Shown piece by piece: positions 10,951-23,300 of a stretch of DNA of 64,000 nucleotides. Numbering within the stretch: position 1 is the first letter of the stretch; each line of letters starts with the position of its first letter. The notes under the pieces were generated by a model. It saw only the letters and a program-made list of their open reading frames with translations. It was not told the DNA's origin and made no database searches. Origin of the DNA: Ophiodon elongatus (taxonomy: Eukaryota > Chordata > Actinopteri > Perciformes > Hexagrammidae); contig JACSYO010001980.1 in assembly GCA_016806645.1 (NCBI GenBank), positions 1,836,501-1,900,500 on the forward strand, written 5' to 3'. Both the position numbers and the translations under genes were made by a program.

Positions 10951-13949
10951 TAGATAGCGCATAGTGAATTGGGAGGAGAATACAGGCTTAAATAGTTGGC
11001 CAATGGCATGCTTGCACTCTACATGCAGTGAGTCAGACTACTTTTGCTGTGATGCTGGATGCATCTAGCCATTTTGGATATCCATAATAGTGAGTGTCAG
11101 CCTTGACCTGCCCCTTAGATCCATGATCCAGTATCCAACGTAGTCTGTAAATGATGCAAGACTTCAGCTACTTCAGTAAGCCACCAGATTGGACCCTCCT
11201 TTTCCTGCAGGCACTCTAGAATTGTTTGAGGCTTGGATTCAACAGAGTGCAAGAAATGTTCAATAAGAATCACCGCTTACCCTTCTCATGTGTATCATCC
11301 TTCCGACATTTCATTCACAAGACCGCCACTGACTGCTGGTGTTTTGGTTTATTGTCATTCTTGTGAGGTGAAAATCCCGGCAGGTTTGCTGTTTCTGAGC
11401 GGTAATGATAATACCATATTCTGTTAATTAAGTCACATATCTTGACCGTAGTATCGTAGCTGAAACGTTCAACACTGTCTGTATTAGTGACTGCATGACT
11501 AAGCTGTTTGTAACTACAAGGAGATGGAAATTAAGCGGCCACTTGGAGTATTAACTCACTGAAATTATTAAATAATCTTTTTCACCAAAGCATTTTTTAT
11601 ACAAATATGACTTGCATACTAGAAAAGTGTGCATTAACTGATTGAAATAATTGATAATGATCAAGGAGCATGGTTTATTGATGCTTTGATTCATCTAGGC
11701 AATCTAACAGGTCAAACATGTGTTTTGACTTGTAAGAATGATGCAAAATATTGTATCTCTATCTGTAAATGGGCAGGACAATGAATGACTGGCAGGGAAG
11801 CAAAAACCATAAGCTGCGAAAACAAATTTGAAAATTAAGGGAAACAGAGGCTGCTAAATGTGCAGATTACAAAACATAGATAAGCAACATGGAGAGATTT
11901 ACAGTAGGTTAAGTTAAAGAATGTCACTTCCCCTCAAGAAACATGGCCTTGGCATGTAGTTGACATTATCAGGTAAAGGATTGGACATTCCTTTACCCAG
12001 CCTAGTGCGGTGATGGGGTTTTTCCTTATTTATTAGACCTTACTCTGTGCTGCTAGTGGCACCTTTGTCACATTCATACACTTCAGGTAAAGGCATACAA
12101 TACACATACAAATGTATTTTTGCTATGCTGCCTTTTGGTGGATACAGCTCTGCAGGAGTTCATGAACAGTCAACACATAGCCCCATGTGACCACTTGCAT
12201 TTAGCAATTCATAAGACTGGCACTGATTTCCCCCGAGGAGTCTGCAGCAAGACATCTCAAGTGCCTGGAAAGTAAACGCGTTGTCCATTTTGTGGCCTGG
12301 AATGCGACATGTGCATGACTGAGGCGACTGCGAGAAGTGGTGGACTGTCAGGAACACTCCAGGCAAAATGAAATATAACAGATACAGAAAATAATGAGTT
12401 CAGAAAACAAACTGCAAAGAGATTTGCAAATTTCAAAGACCAAACAGGAGTTTAAAACAAGCATCAGCAATTCTGGATTCAAAGCGAATCAGTGTGGATG
12501 TCCAGGGTGGATGGTTGGAGTGATGAAGGAATTGGCTGAAAAGTAAATGAATCAAAAGATTAAGAAAGGCTGTTGTTGGTTTTGAAAGGTATACAGACTG
12601 AAAGGCGTCTAATCAATACAACCTTATCGTGGTGTTAAATCCTCTCACGTCCTGGCAGGACTCTCTGTACTTGGCCTCTTTATCTCTGAAACCATCGTGC
12701 TTCTTTTTTTCTTTTTTCTTTTTTACTCGATCTGTTTTACTCTTTAAGCAGGCGGCCACATGCTCCAGAATTGCTTTTCTTTATTGTGAGAGAGAGAACT
12801 GAGAGAGGAAACAGATGCGATGAGCTCTGGAGAGATTTGGTCTGAGGCCAGCAAGGATAATTTTCAATTTAGGCATTTAGGCAGGGCTTTACCACAACAC
12901 CATCTTCTGGTGTTGTGAATCTCCCTCTTTAATGTTTTCTCTCTGTGCAGGTGGCTGTGAGAGTGCATGCTTATGAGAGTTAAACATCTCATCTCCATGA
13001 ATTCTCCGAGAAACAAAGCAGTACGTGAACTTGAGAACTGCTTTTCCCTCTTTACACTCCACTCAAGTGCCTCAGTCTGGCGCATCATCTGAAAAAGGCT
13101 CATCGCAGTTGTCCCATTTTAACTGGAGTATTCCCAGCAGGAAGGGTTTAAAGAAAACAGCACAGGACACGATGTCGAGAAAAAAGCATGGTTGGTGAAC
13201 CAAAAGGAATAGAATATTCCCTGAAGGGAAGTGAATTTCTTTAACGTAACCTACTGTAAAGCTCTACATGTTGCTGCTCTCTGTTTCTCCGTCTCTCTAC
13301 AGCACATTTCCAGCCTTTTTTCTCCTTCATTTTCTCATTTGTTTTGCAGCTTTTGGTTTCTGCTTCCCTGTCAGTCATCCATTGTGTTGCCCATTTGCAG
13401 GCATTTTGTTAAAACTAGAGAAATTATTTCTCTCTCTGTGTGGTCGTTCTGTTTTAAGTCATCACTGATTCTCCCCGAGTGCCGCTCGCAATGCGATGAC
13501 TGACACACGGGAGAGAAATGAGGGAAAAAATGGAAAAGAAACAGCTTGGGCAAACAAAATCCACGTCATGCAAGTGGCTCTGAAGCTATTTCTGTACGAG
13601 CGTTAGCTTGCCTGTCTTGGCAGTTTTTCAGGTTTTGAAAATTTCAAACAAATATGCGTTGAACAATATTTCAAAAATCATGATATTGGCCAGATCTGAT
13701 GGTGATAATGTCAGTAAGGAAGGACAATGACAAAGCTGGACCGCTGGTTACCAACCGTGGCAGTTCAAAAGGCTGCGCTGCCTTGAAGAGAACAGCTTTG
13801 AAATAGAGTTGGAACAGGAGCGGTTTTGGAGAACCACAAGCCCTGGACAGCTTCCCAGGGGCCTCATTAGGGAATATGCATGGTGGGTAGATTGAGGAAG
13901 TGGGGCACAGCCACCAAAACGCAGACACAAACACACAATCACGCATTTT

Positions 13950-13951
<2 letters not shown>
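10951..13951. other. non-coding DNA, no gene recognised
   Basis: Largely unique sequence. A 9-bp inverted repeat (ggtaaagga/tcctttacc) lies at 11972-11997 with an 8-nt loop. Pyrimidine-rich sequence lies at 12700-12730 and 13275-13440. The minus-strand frame near 12160-12366 has a plausible acceptor-like site upstream but no donor and no recognisable protein. Confidence 0.5.
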
Positions 13952-13988
<37 letters not shown>

Positions 13989-13995
13989 TATATGC

Positions 13996-14032
<37 letters not shown>
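13952..14032. repeat. compound (CA)n-(CT)n microsatellite
   Basis: A (CA)n run at 13952-13986 is followed by 10 nt and then a pure (TC)n run at 13997-14032. Open frames through it give Cys-Val and Arg-Glu repeats and are artefacts. Confidence 0.95.
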
Positions 14033-14035
<3 letters not shown>

Positions 14036-14338
14036 TTCATACATTCAGACACATAGCAGGGGGGGAGGGAGAGCCTTAGAGCATGACATAGTGCAAACGT
14101 AATTGGCAGTAAAGTGATGTGTCAGGACTGTTGTATATACCAAGTACTATGCAAATGGCAGCAACAAGTTCGTACGGATGTAAAGCAGAAAACAATCGTG
14201 TCACTTGAAATTTCTTCACAGCAAAAGTCAATAATTGAAACCCCAGTGTTTTGTATGCAAGAATGTTGTTTTGTCTGTTTAGTTCATTAATTGCATGTGT
14301 TTTTCTGTGTGTTCATGGGTGCGCACGTGTACACATCT

Positions 14339-14563
14339 GTGTGTGTGTGCGTGTGTGTTGGGTCATTAGCTTCGACAGCTTTGGCTCATTGTGACTTTTA
14401 GGGCGTCTCCAGAGTTGATCTCATGCTAAGTGTCATTAAGCCACTCGTCTTTTCACGCAGCTGGTGAGCATTAGGGTGTATACTTCTCAATGTGTGTGCG
14501 TGTGCGTGCGTGCGTGCGTGCGTGCGTGTGTGTGAGTGCGTGTGTGTGTGTGCGTGTGTGTGT
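14339..14563. repeat. two GT/GC-rich dinucleotide arrays
   Basis: A short (GT)n with one GC lies at 14339-14359. A longer mixed TG/CG array lies at 14491-14563, containing a run of TGCG tetramers. Confidence 0.85.
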
Positions 14564-17500
14564 ACTGGGAGCAGGCTGTGTTCCGACACCCAACATTTAG
14601 CTCTTCTACAGCTCACTGACGGAGCTCCGTATGGTGTCTCTTAGTTTCTACCTCATACACCCTTCACAATGTGTGATTTATGCTTTTTAATGCGCAGGTC
14701 CACATACATACACAAAGAGACAGGAGGACAGGCAATGATGCATTAAAAAACTAAATTTCCCCCTAAAACTCATTATTTTCCATGGGAGGTATTGGCTAAA
14801 AAAAAATCAACAAACGACCACATGTACATCTAGGACTGTCACAACTGGTGAAGAAGTCAACAAAGTAACCAAGTACCTGCTTTCATACACTGTGAAAAAA
14901 AAAGTTTTTCTAATAAATGACATCAAGTTCTTTTGGCTCAGCAATCTGAAGCATGAGTGTTCTGTACTATTTGCTCACCATGTCAAAGATTGAATCCAAC
15001 CCACATAATCATCTGCTCTCCCTCACACATAATCCTTGTCACTCTTCGCTAAAAGACAGATACTGTAGAAATGGCATGTGCAATTCTATTTAATAAATGG
15101 AAATACTCACTGTGGTTGAAATATGTTTCAAAACATTTTACTCATTGTTTTTTATTAATTTTAGTGATTTTAACTTGATGAGTTAGGTTGAATATATGTC
15201 CTTTTTGTAGTAGACATGTTGGTGTATGATATACTGTAATAAATATGATAACAATATATATCAATGATCTTATTAAAATATATCAAATAGCACATTGTTG
15301 TTAGCTATGTACATCTCCAATGCTATATATAGAAACATGTTTCGAAGAAAATACTTTCAAAAGAAAGCCACTAGATTAAGACAAAACGGTCCAAAAACTA
15401 CTTCTCCACTGTGGCTGAATATGTCAATTAAAAATGCACATGATGGTTAATGGCTGACAATGATGAGTTTTACAGTGTTTGTTTGTTTTCAGTCTGTGAA
15501 TGTATCTATTTTGCCATTCTGTTCGTGCAGACGGACTGCAGAGAATCTTTTACCTAAGCATCTGCAAGTGAGAAAAAAAGCAGCTCAGGGGTATTTTATG
15601 GCTCGAAGCTAGTTCCAACCATGTGGCATCCAATCAGATCTGCAGTGTGAAAAAGACACACACATAATACTGAATTTGCAAATGCACTGTGTATACAACT
15701 AGTTACTTCTGATATACAAATGTATACACTCAGTTCGGCTTGTTTGTCAGTTTCCCACAGTTTCCCATCAGCTCCTACTGCTACAGTTCAATAACATATA
15801 GCTGTTGTCTTGTGATGAGCCCTGATGGCACAGTAGGAGGGTCTCTATTCCTCTCCTCCCCACCAGGAGTAAAGCATTTGCATTACATCAGACGACCCCT
15901 GGCAGCAGCAACATGTTCTCAGGGAAGCAGAAAAGCAAAACAGCTTTTTGCTGTTATCAAATGTAAATGTAAACGTACTTTCTGAAGGTGTTCAATGACA
16001 TGCGTTGGCGGAAATAAAGGCCTTTTTTTCACTGAAGGCATGTTGACACCACAGGTGTAAATAATGACATTGACAATGGTTGAATTCCATTCAGATACTT
16101 CAGTTTCCAGGTCATGCATTGTGCACGCTGGCTCACTCCATTCATTTTTATCTCAAAATGCTTTGCTGAGTTGGTAAAGTTATTGTATAGATAGTAGGCT
16201 AAACCTGCGGGAAGAAGAAAACATTATATCTGTGTGGAACGATAAGGAGACGGTAACGTTCCCTAAACGAATACATGATTCAAAGATAAATGCCAGATGT
16301 CCATCATGTTTACATAATTCTCTTTCGTATGTTGGAGACACAATTCAGGCAAAAACATCAGTTTTCTTGCACTAATAATTTTTTCAATTTTCAAAAAGAT
16401 GTCTTCTTTCAGATATGTGGAAAGAAAACTTCCAAATAACACATTTAGGTGTTTATTTTACTACTTTGTCTATTTTGCATTTTTAGATTTCTCATGAATT
16501 CACCAAAAGCTAGCATTAGAAAATGACTCATTTGAATATTTAAACATAACATTTCAGAAAACTTGTAATACTAAAAAATATTGTTTTAATGGAGGAAATC
16601 AATTGTGGATTTTTTATAGTGATATCTATTTGTTAACATTTGTACCCTATTCCTCTTTAGTATCTTGCAAAATGTATGAATTACAATATATCATCTTCTC
16701 AAAACAATTATTTTCTCATACTCCAATCTCCACTTTAGTAGCACTTACATACATCAAAATTTCCCGTTTCAATTTGAAGGTTTTTCCAGAGGGATTGGTT
16801 CATATATCATTCATAGCCTGATTTATAGTAATGTATTTCATTCCTAAAAACATGGCAAAAAGGTATTTTGTAGGGCTGCTGACAGTTTTTTCTGATTTAT
16901 GGAGTAATACACAGAGATACCCAAAGAGATACCTTGGTAAAAACCTTTGACTACATGCCAACAAAATGAAATAACAATTTTGAACATGGCTTTATCTAAT
17001 GTTTAGATTTCTTTTCCGGAAATATATGTAAATGGGATTATGTCAGCCTCTTCGCCTGTAATGGTTTAATGGCACCCAACTGAAGAATTAGCACCACTGT
17101 TTTCCTCAATGCCCTCAAATCTTTTAATTTATATCTTTTAACTTTTTTCAGTGTGACTAGTGGATCTATTGATGGAAAAACTACCTCTACATCCATTTCT
17201 AAGTGTGTCTGTCAACTTTCTAGATGTGTCGGAGAGGAAATTGCAGCTTGCTGAGGCTCAAAAAATCTAAAAGAAAATCTAAAAAGCGGCAGGTGTTGGT
17301 GGCAGTATTTGCATGTGTGCTTGATGGATTTTGTGTGCCAGATGTCAGCTCCCTTTAGCAATACTTGTGACTCAGCAGGACAACACAGGGAATGAACATC
17401 TCTCTGAATCGCTGCCGTCTACATCTTTCACTGTTATGCTCTGTTAACCATATGTTGCTTTTCATGTCCGATTGTATTTTCGAGGACTCTTACTAGCCTA

Positions 17501-18333
17501 GACTCTAAACCTAACTCTGCCTCTACCCTGCCAGTCTCCAGCCATCTAGCTGTCTGTGGGAGATATACGACATCCCTAATCTTCTAATTGGTAGCTAGTC
17601 TCGGCCATTACCTGAGCGATGACAGGGTGGAATCGATAAGAAGCACAATGCTAAACGATGTGTCCCGCTGTTTCTCTCTCTTTCTATTACTCTCTGTCTT
17701 ATTCTAAGTCTCTGCCCATTTTGCTCTCTCTATCACCTTCTGTGTTTAAATTCATGGTATCCAAGGCAACAGCATTCAATCTCAACACAACGGTGAAATG
17801 AACACTCCTTTAATTTGTCTTTATTACTGCCCCGTTGTTCTTTTCTTCATCGTCTTTCCATATCCCATACGCATTCTACATGAAATTGTGGGCAAGGTTT
17901 GTAAAAATTGTCTCTTTGTGCTCAATCAGCTTAGAGGTAATCAATGGGAACCTGGTTCTCAATCACTGCCCACCAGCCTCCACAGTCTCAAACGATGCAT
18001 TATTCACTGCATGTCACTGCATGACGTGGTGCGGCCTGTTTTAATGAACAACCTTTTAATGGACATTGATGACAAATGTAAATAGAGGAAACATGATGCC
18101 GGAGAAAGAGGGAGAAGAGATGATTGGAAAAGAGAGAGGGAGGGGTCACATAGCACATGCATTTATGGCAAAATAAGGATGGTTCATTTTACAGCCAGCA
18201 GAGACGGAGACAAACTGACAAAAAGAGAGATGAAGAAAGAAAAAAGAAGAAATGTATATGAGCTGATTTCAGAGTTGCTAAACATTCCTACTTTCTACTC
18301 ATCCCTCTTTTAATTTTATAATAAGCAAATGAA

Positions 18334-18369
<36 letters not shown>

Positions 18370-20056
18370 GAACAGCATCGTCATCATCATACGGTTTACA
18401 TTCATTTAAAGGCAAATGTAAACGCTCTTTTGTGTAGCACCTCATTGTGAGTAAACATGTATCCGTCTTTCTTTGCAATTTGACTATTAACACAATAACA
18501 ATGCATAAAGGCTCCTTCATTCCAAGCCGTGTGAAGTGAATAAACTGCACTTACTGGACCATTGTCACGTCTGAGCTTCTCGAATATGTGTATGCATACA
18601 GAGAAGAAAATGAATAAATTCCCCCTATTAGAATTATGTAGGGCTGAAAATCTTATTTGAAGCCTGCAGTGAGCAGCCCCACCAGATTACTCACATAAGC
18701 GGAGCCAGAAAATAGTGACAATCAGTGATTTCTAGAGCAGGGCAGAACCTCAGATAGCTCTGTCATGGTCCACCAAATTCCAGTAAACAAAAAAAAATAG
18801 ATGATGGATGAGAGTGAGTTAGAAATTCATAAAGTTTATGAAAATGGTTTTATCTTATGGTCAATATCTGTCAATGTCAATGGATTTGACATGTTTGTGA
18901 CAACAGTGTGCATGTGGTCTAAAAACATGATAAATAGTAGAATATAGCCTGGTATATAGACATAATTAAATCTGTAAATAAATAATATGAAAATAATAAA
19001 TGGGAGACAAACCACACCGCTTCATCCCGTAATAAAGATTTATTTTTTCTGCTCCCGCTTACTTAACATGAGATTTTGTCAGTCAATCTCCTGGTAGGAA
19101 AAAGCACCAATCCTTCCTTACAGATTGCACTACATATGCTGACAAAACAAACAAGCCAGAGGTTAAAAAAATGTGCACGGTTCCCTGTTTGCGAAACAGC
19201 ATGACAAATAGCAATATCTGGCTGTAAAATAAGCAGGTTTATCCAATGTTGGCTTTTTTTTACTACCAGAATTATATATTTGAACCTCGCATAATATATT
19301 TGCAAGCTAAGAATAGTAGCTTCTTTATTTGGAACAGGCTGCTGAAACTCCTGCTTGCATGTTGTCTTTTAATTAGGACATTGTCTGAGTTTCAGCCTGG
19401 TAATCTGTGAATATTCCTGAAAAGCTCTTGCTGTTCTCCAGACCAATTAAAATACAGCGTGCAAAACGGCCTCGAAGGGCCCCTTAGGTAGTCTCGCCTT
19501 GTGCTCGACAGGCTCTCTGTCAAAACTTATCTGGCAGAGCAGAAGATATTTACATATTGAACATGGAAACAGATATCATTATACTGATATTGAGCCAGTA
19601 CTTCTGTTTTGAGGATGGAGGGCAGGGGGGATAATCACAGCAGCTGGATCAGCCCAGACTCACTCTGTAGCACTAGTAACCTACAAAAGCCCTTACTCCA
19701 TTTTCAAAGCAATGTCACTTTTAGACAGCGGTACACAGGGGTTTTTTGTAGCAGCAGCCCTTCAGATTTTGTATTAGCATCAGTGTTAAGAACATGCTGA
19801 CAGAATGTGATGTTCAATCATTAAAGCTTGTGTTAATTGACCTCTAATCGCTTTGTCAAAACGTAACAGTGGATAAATGTTGAGCTTGGTGGTGAGTTGT
19901 AGAATGTGATTTGAACATCGTATTTTGTACATTTGGACTTCGAATTCGGTTGTCTAAATTATCTTCATTCTACTTTTTTGGATGTTCAATCTAAAGGTGT
20001 AATTCATATATCAATAGATACAGATCTTTATTTAGAGCTTTAGACTTTTCAATTCA
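14564..20056. other. non-coding DNA, no gene recognised
   Basis: AT-rich, mostly unique sequence. No open frame is flanked by convincing acceptor and donor sites. The frame at 15740-15985 was inspected and dropped. Purine-rich sequence at about 18100-18250 and a (CAT)n repeat are the main irregularities. Conserved non-coding elements may be present but cannot be recognised without alignment. Confidence 0.55.
18334..18390. repeat. (CAT)n trinucleotide repeat
   Basis: Twelve uninterrupted CAT units at 18334-18369, then an imperfect continuation to 18390. The minus-strand frame across it encodes an Asp run but shows no other sign of being a gene. Confidence 0.95.
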
Positions 20057-20185
20057 AAGGGATAGTTCAACATTTTGGCAAACATGCATTTGCTGTTATT
20101 CTGAGAGTGATATGTGTATCGATGTCTTATGTCTGCACATTACATACAGAGCTGCAGTCAGGGAACGTTTAGCCTAGCTTAGTCA
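20057..20185 (+). repeat. degenerate copy of a common teleost repeat
   Basis: The opening 'aagggatagttcaacattttgg' and the closing gene-like words 'agcctagcttag' match, in order, a short fish interspersed repeat I recognise. The interior is diverged and probably deleted. No terminal inverted repeat is left at the right end, so its limits are approximate. Confidence 0.55.
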
Positions 20186-21489
20186 CTGATTAGTTTAATT
20201 GAATTTTTTGTTCAACTCGTATAGAAGGACCAATGTCAAAAACAACAATAAATGGTTTTCGAGAGAGTCACGTGTTATTTCTTGGTGGACACCATCCATG
20301 GCCGCAGTTTTCTAAAAGTCTTGTCGTCAAAGTGAGGTTGCCAGGTTTGGTACCATTATACCTGTACAGATACCAAAACCTGTGCTCACCAAAGCTATCT
20401 GAACCTGCATTTCAACTTGAGATGCTGCACAGAGCTAGTTGATGGACGGATGATGAAATATAGCTCCAACCAATTTAGTTTAACCACAATCTAAAATATT
20501 CTTATTTTGGAATTGGGCAGTGTCTCTAATATTTCATTGGTAATGTACCAGAAAGCCCTAATCTAGACCAGATATTAGAGAAAGGGATTTGAGTGTCTCG
20601 ATGTAAAATAGGTAAACAGGCTGGGACTGGCGTCTACACACAGCCAGGCCTTCCAGGCTGATGGATGAAATGGCTTACAGAGGACACAAGCGCTGTGACA
20701 TTGATGGACAGTCTGATATTGCCTCCCTAATCTTGCCTCCACTCAGTCTCATACACACTCACACATACACACACATCTCTCTGTCCCTCTCCCTCCTCCA
20801 TCACCTTCCTTCTTTCTGGTTTTCTCATCTCTGCTCTGACTCATGCTTTTTTTTTTGTCTCAGCTCGTTCTCATTTCTCTTTTCTTCCTTTATTATCTCT
20901 CACTTTCTCATCGGCTCTTGTCACGTCCTTCCGGGGTCTTATGATGTGTCATGTCTTTGTTTTCTGACTGTTCTGCGCCTCCATCGCACTCTTCTGCTCT
21001 GCCTCTCCCCTCAACTCTGCTGCTCTCACTGTCCTTGTTTGCACACACCAACATGCTCACAAACACGTAGATTCCTATAATCATTTCACAAGATCAAACA
21101 ACCACTACTTTGTGTGAAGGACACAGGGGAAAGATGTTAGACAGGAAACAAAAAATGTAAAAATATTCAAACAAACTCATATACACATATATAAAGTTGC
21201 ATTTTGTGCAATAAAAAATCCAGGACCACAAGACTTGTGTCTATGCAGTTGTCTGCATGCACTTAAAGGAATCGTGTCTCACCTGTCTCTATTCATACTG
21301 GCTGTGTGTCTCCATTTGCTTTTGTATTTATTAGTCTGTTTGGCTACATGTCAGTTCTGAGAGCCATTATAGCTGCACTGATCAACATTTCATCCCTTGG
21401 TAACGTGACAATAATTTATTCAGTCCGGTCGAAGTGTTGTTTGTAGTGACAAACCCACAGATAATGCTCTCCCACTACTGTATACACTA
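20186..21489. other. non-coding DNA, no gene recognised
   Basis: Includes a CA-rich and pyrimidine-rich stretch at 20740-21050 that opens a Ser/Leu/Phe/His-rich frame of 139 codons. That frame follows base composition and has no splice context. Otherwise unremarkable. Confidence 0.5.
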
Positions 21490-21690
21490 CCTGCCCAGCA
21501 CCAAAGGACTGACAAACAATGTTAGCGACTAGCTGGTGAACAAAGCAGAGCGTCTAGCAGCTAAAGAGCTGGTTATTTCTTGGTGGAAAATACAACAGAG
21601 CCAAAGGGAAGTCACTGTTAGACCACTTCATCAGCTCCAAAGAAACAGGACTCCAAATAAATGTTACTCCATCACGGACTCCATGATGTG
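21490..21690 (+). repeat. probable teleost interspersed repeat
   Basis: The segment with 'ctagctggtgaacaaag', 'ctagcagctaaagagc' and 'acagagccaaa' matches in order a dispersed fish repeat I recall. Its ends cannot be placed. No coding capacity. Confidence 0.45.
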
Positions 21691-22201
21691 GTAGTATACT
21701 CGTTGCGAGTTTGTCAGAGCAACTTACAGTAATAAGTTGATACTAGGTCAGGCAACCCTGTCTCAAAATTACATCCAAACTGCATTCTCAATTACGTTTG
21801 GAAGGTCACATGTTTTCTTCCGGATTACGGTTATAGTTTTAAATAATTTGAAACATGTGGTTAATGTTGTAGTTTGATACAAAACAAAACAAAAAATGCT
21901 AGAAAACTACTTGGTTAGGTTTAGACAAAATAAACTGATATATGGCAGCCCAAGGTCTTCAGCCACATCGGCCGTACCAGGGAAACCGGGGCACCCTCCT
22001 GGAGCCAGACTACGGAGGGTAGCTCGCCAGCGAGCATCTGGTGGCCGGGCCTTTACCCATGGGGCCCGGCCGGGCTCAGCCAAAAGAAACAACATGGAGC
22101 AGCCACCCTGTAGACCCACCACCCGCAGGTACAAGCATCGGGGTCGAGTGCAATGCCGACCGGGCGCCAGGCCGGGAACCTGGGCGACCGATCGCCATTA
22201 G

Positions 22202-22640
22202 CATAGACTAGCTCTAGGGACGTGGAACGTCACCTCGCTAGTGGGGAAAGAGCCAGAGCTGGTGCAGGAATTGGAGCAGTACCAGCTAGATATAGTTGGG
22301 CTCACCTCCACGCACAGCACTGGCTCTGGAACCAGGCTCCTGGAGAAGGGGTGGACTTTGTGCTTTTCTGGAGTTGCCCAGAGTGAGAGGCGCCGGGCGG
22401 TAGTGGGGATACGCACGAGCCCTCGGCTGAGCGCCGCCATGTTGGCGCCAACAGCAGAACTGTCAACTGATCACCACCTGGTGGTGAGTTGGATCAGCTC
22501 GGGGGGGAGCCGGCTCGAAAGACCTGGCAAGCCCAAACGTGTAGTAAGGGGGAACTGGGAACGATTGGCGGAGTATCCTGTCCGCGAGGTCTTCAACTCC
22601 CACCTCCGGAAGAACTTCTCACACATCCCGAGGGAGGTTT
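22202..22640 (+). pseudogene. LINE ORF remnant: endonuclease termini joined
   Basis: In one frame the sequence runs from L-A-L-G-T-W-N-V (AP-endonuclease motif I) to about residue 75, then jumps straight to A-E-L-S-T-D-H-H, the conserved C-terminal histidine motif of APE-type endonucleases. Roughly the middle of the domain, which holds the catalytic Asp/Asn positions, is missing. The protein would have no nuclease activity. The frame then continues into the linker until a frameshift near 22635. Confidence 0.85.
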
Positions 22641-22646
22641 GGATAC

Positions 22647-22967
22647 ATGGAATCCAAGTGGACCATGTTCAAAGCCTCTATTGTGGACGCAGCCGCTAGG
22701 AGCTGTGATCGGAAGGTCATCGGTGCCTGTCGTGGCGGCAACCCAAGAACCCGGTGGTGGACACCGGGGGTGAGGGAAGCTGTCAAGCTGAAGAAGGAGG
22801 ATTTTCGGGCTTGGTTGGCTCAGGGGTCTCCTGAAGCAGCTGAGAGATACCGGCAGGCCAGAAGGGCTGCGGTTGCGGTGGTCGCGGATGCTAAAACTCG
22901 GGCATGGGAGGAGTTCAGGGAGGCCATGGAGAAGGACTTTCGGTTGGCCTCAAGGAGGTTCTGGTAA
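22647..22967 (+). pseudogene. LINE ORF remnant: linker before RT
   Basis: A +1-shifted frame continues the same protein through the basic, alpha-helical linker between endonuclease and reverse transcriptase. Recognisable words include GNPRTRWWTP, AWLAQGSPEAAERY and EEFREAMEKDF. It ends in a TAA stop right after RRFW, where an intact element would continue. Confidence 0.85.
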
Positions 22968-23183
22968 ACCATCCGACGGCTCAGGAAGGGAAAGCAGGGC
23001 CTACCCCAGGCTGTTCTCAGTGGAGTGGGGGGGCTGTTGACCCCGGACGGGGGACATCGTCGGGCGGTGGAAAGAGGACTTTGAGGAACTCCTAAACTCG
23101 ACCGACATGTCCCCTGGAAAGGAGGAGGCAGTGGGCTGTCTTGGCTGACACGCCTTTTCAATGTCGCATGGGGGTCGGGAACA

Positions 23184-23300
23184 GTGCCCATGGACTGGCA
23201 GACCGGGTCGGTGGTTTCCATTTTCAAGAAGGGGGACTGGAGAGTGTGCTCGAACTATCAGGGTATCACACTACTCAGCCTCCTGGTGAAAGCTTATGCT
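23184..23300 (+). pseudogene. LINE ORF remnant: first reverse-transcriptase block
   Basis: It encodes DWQTGSVVSIFKKGD and NYQGITLLSL, the opening motif region of a non-LTR reverse transcriptase. The catalytic block, including the double Asp motif, is absent because similarity stops at about 23300. The frame agrees with the linker segment, but about 215 bp of decayed sequence with stops lies between them. Confidence 0.8.

Larger units (their letters stand above)
21945..23300 (+). mobile_element. decayed APE-type non-LTR retrotransposon (LINE)
   Basis: A GC-rich block in AT-rich surroundings. It begins with a GC-rich 5' leader (about 21945-22200), followed by a single diverged ORF: an AP-endonuclease N-terminus with GTWNVTSL (from 22217), an endonuclease C-terminus with STDHHLVVSW (near 22470), a long linker, and the first reverse-transcriptase block with IFKKGD and CSNYQGITLLSL (23220-23285). 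Most of the endonuclease core is missing between about 22440 and 22455. A second internal deletion lies near 23125-23135. Everything after the first RT block is absent. Frameshifts and stops make it inactive. I recognise this as an abundant teleost LINE family, but its clade name is uncertain. Confidence 0.9.

Noticed and set aside
11972..11997. 9-bp inverted repeat as a regulatory hairpin
   Set aside because: Arms of 9 bp with an 8-nt loop are expected by chance several times in a window of this size.
15740..15985. 81-codon plus frame with some protein-like words
   Set aside because: No acceptor-donor pair frames it and the codons show no third-position bias.
18299..18550. Minus-strand frame with an Asp-rich run
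   Set aside because: The Asp run is the (CAT)n repeat read in one frame; nothing else supports a gene.
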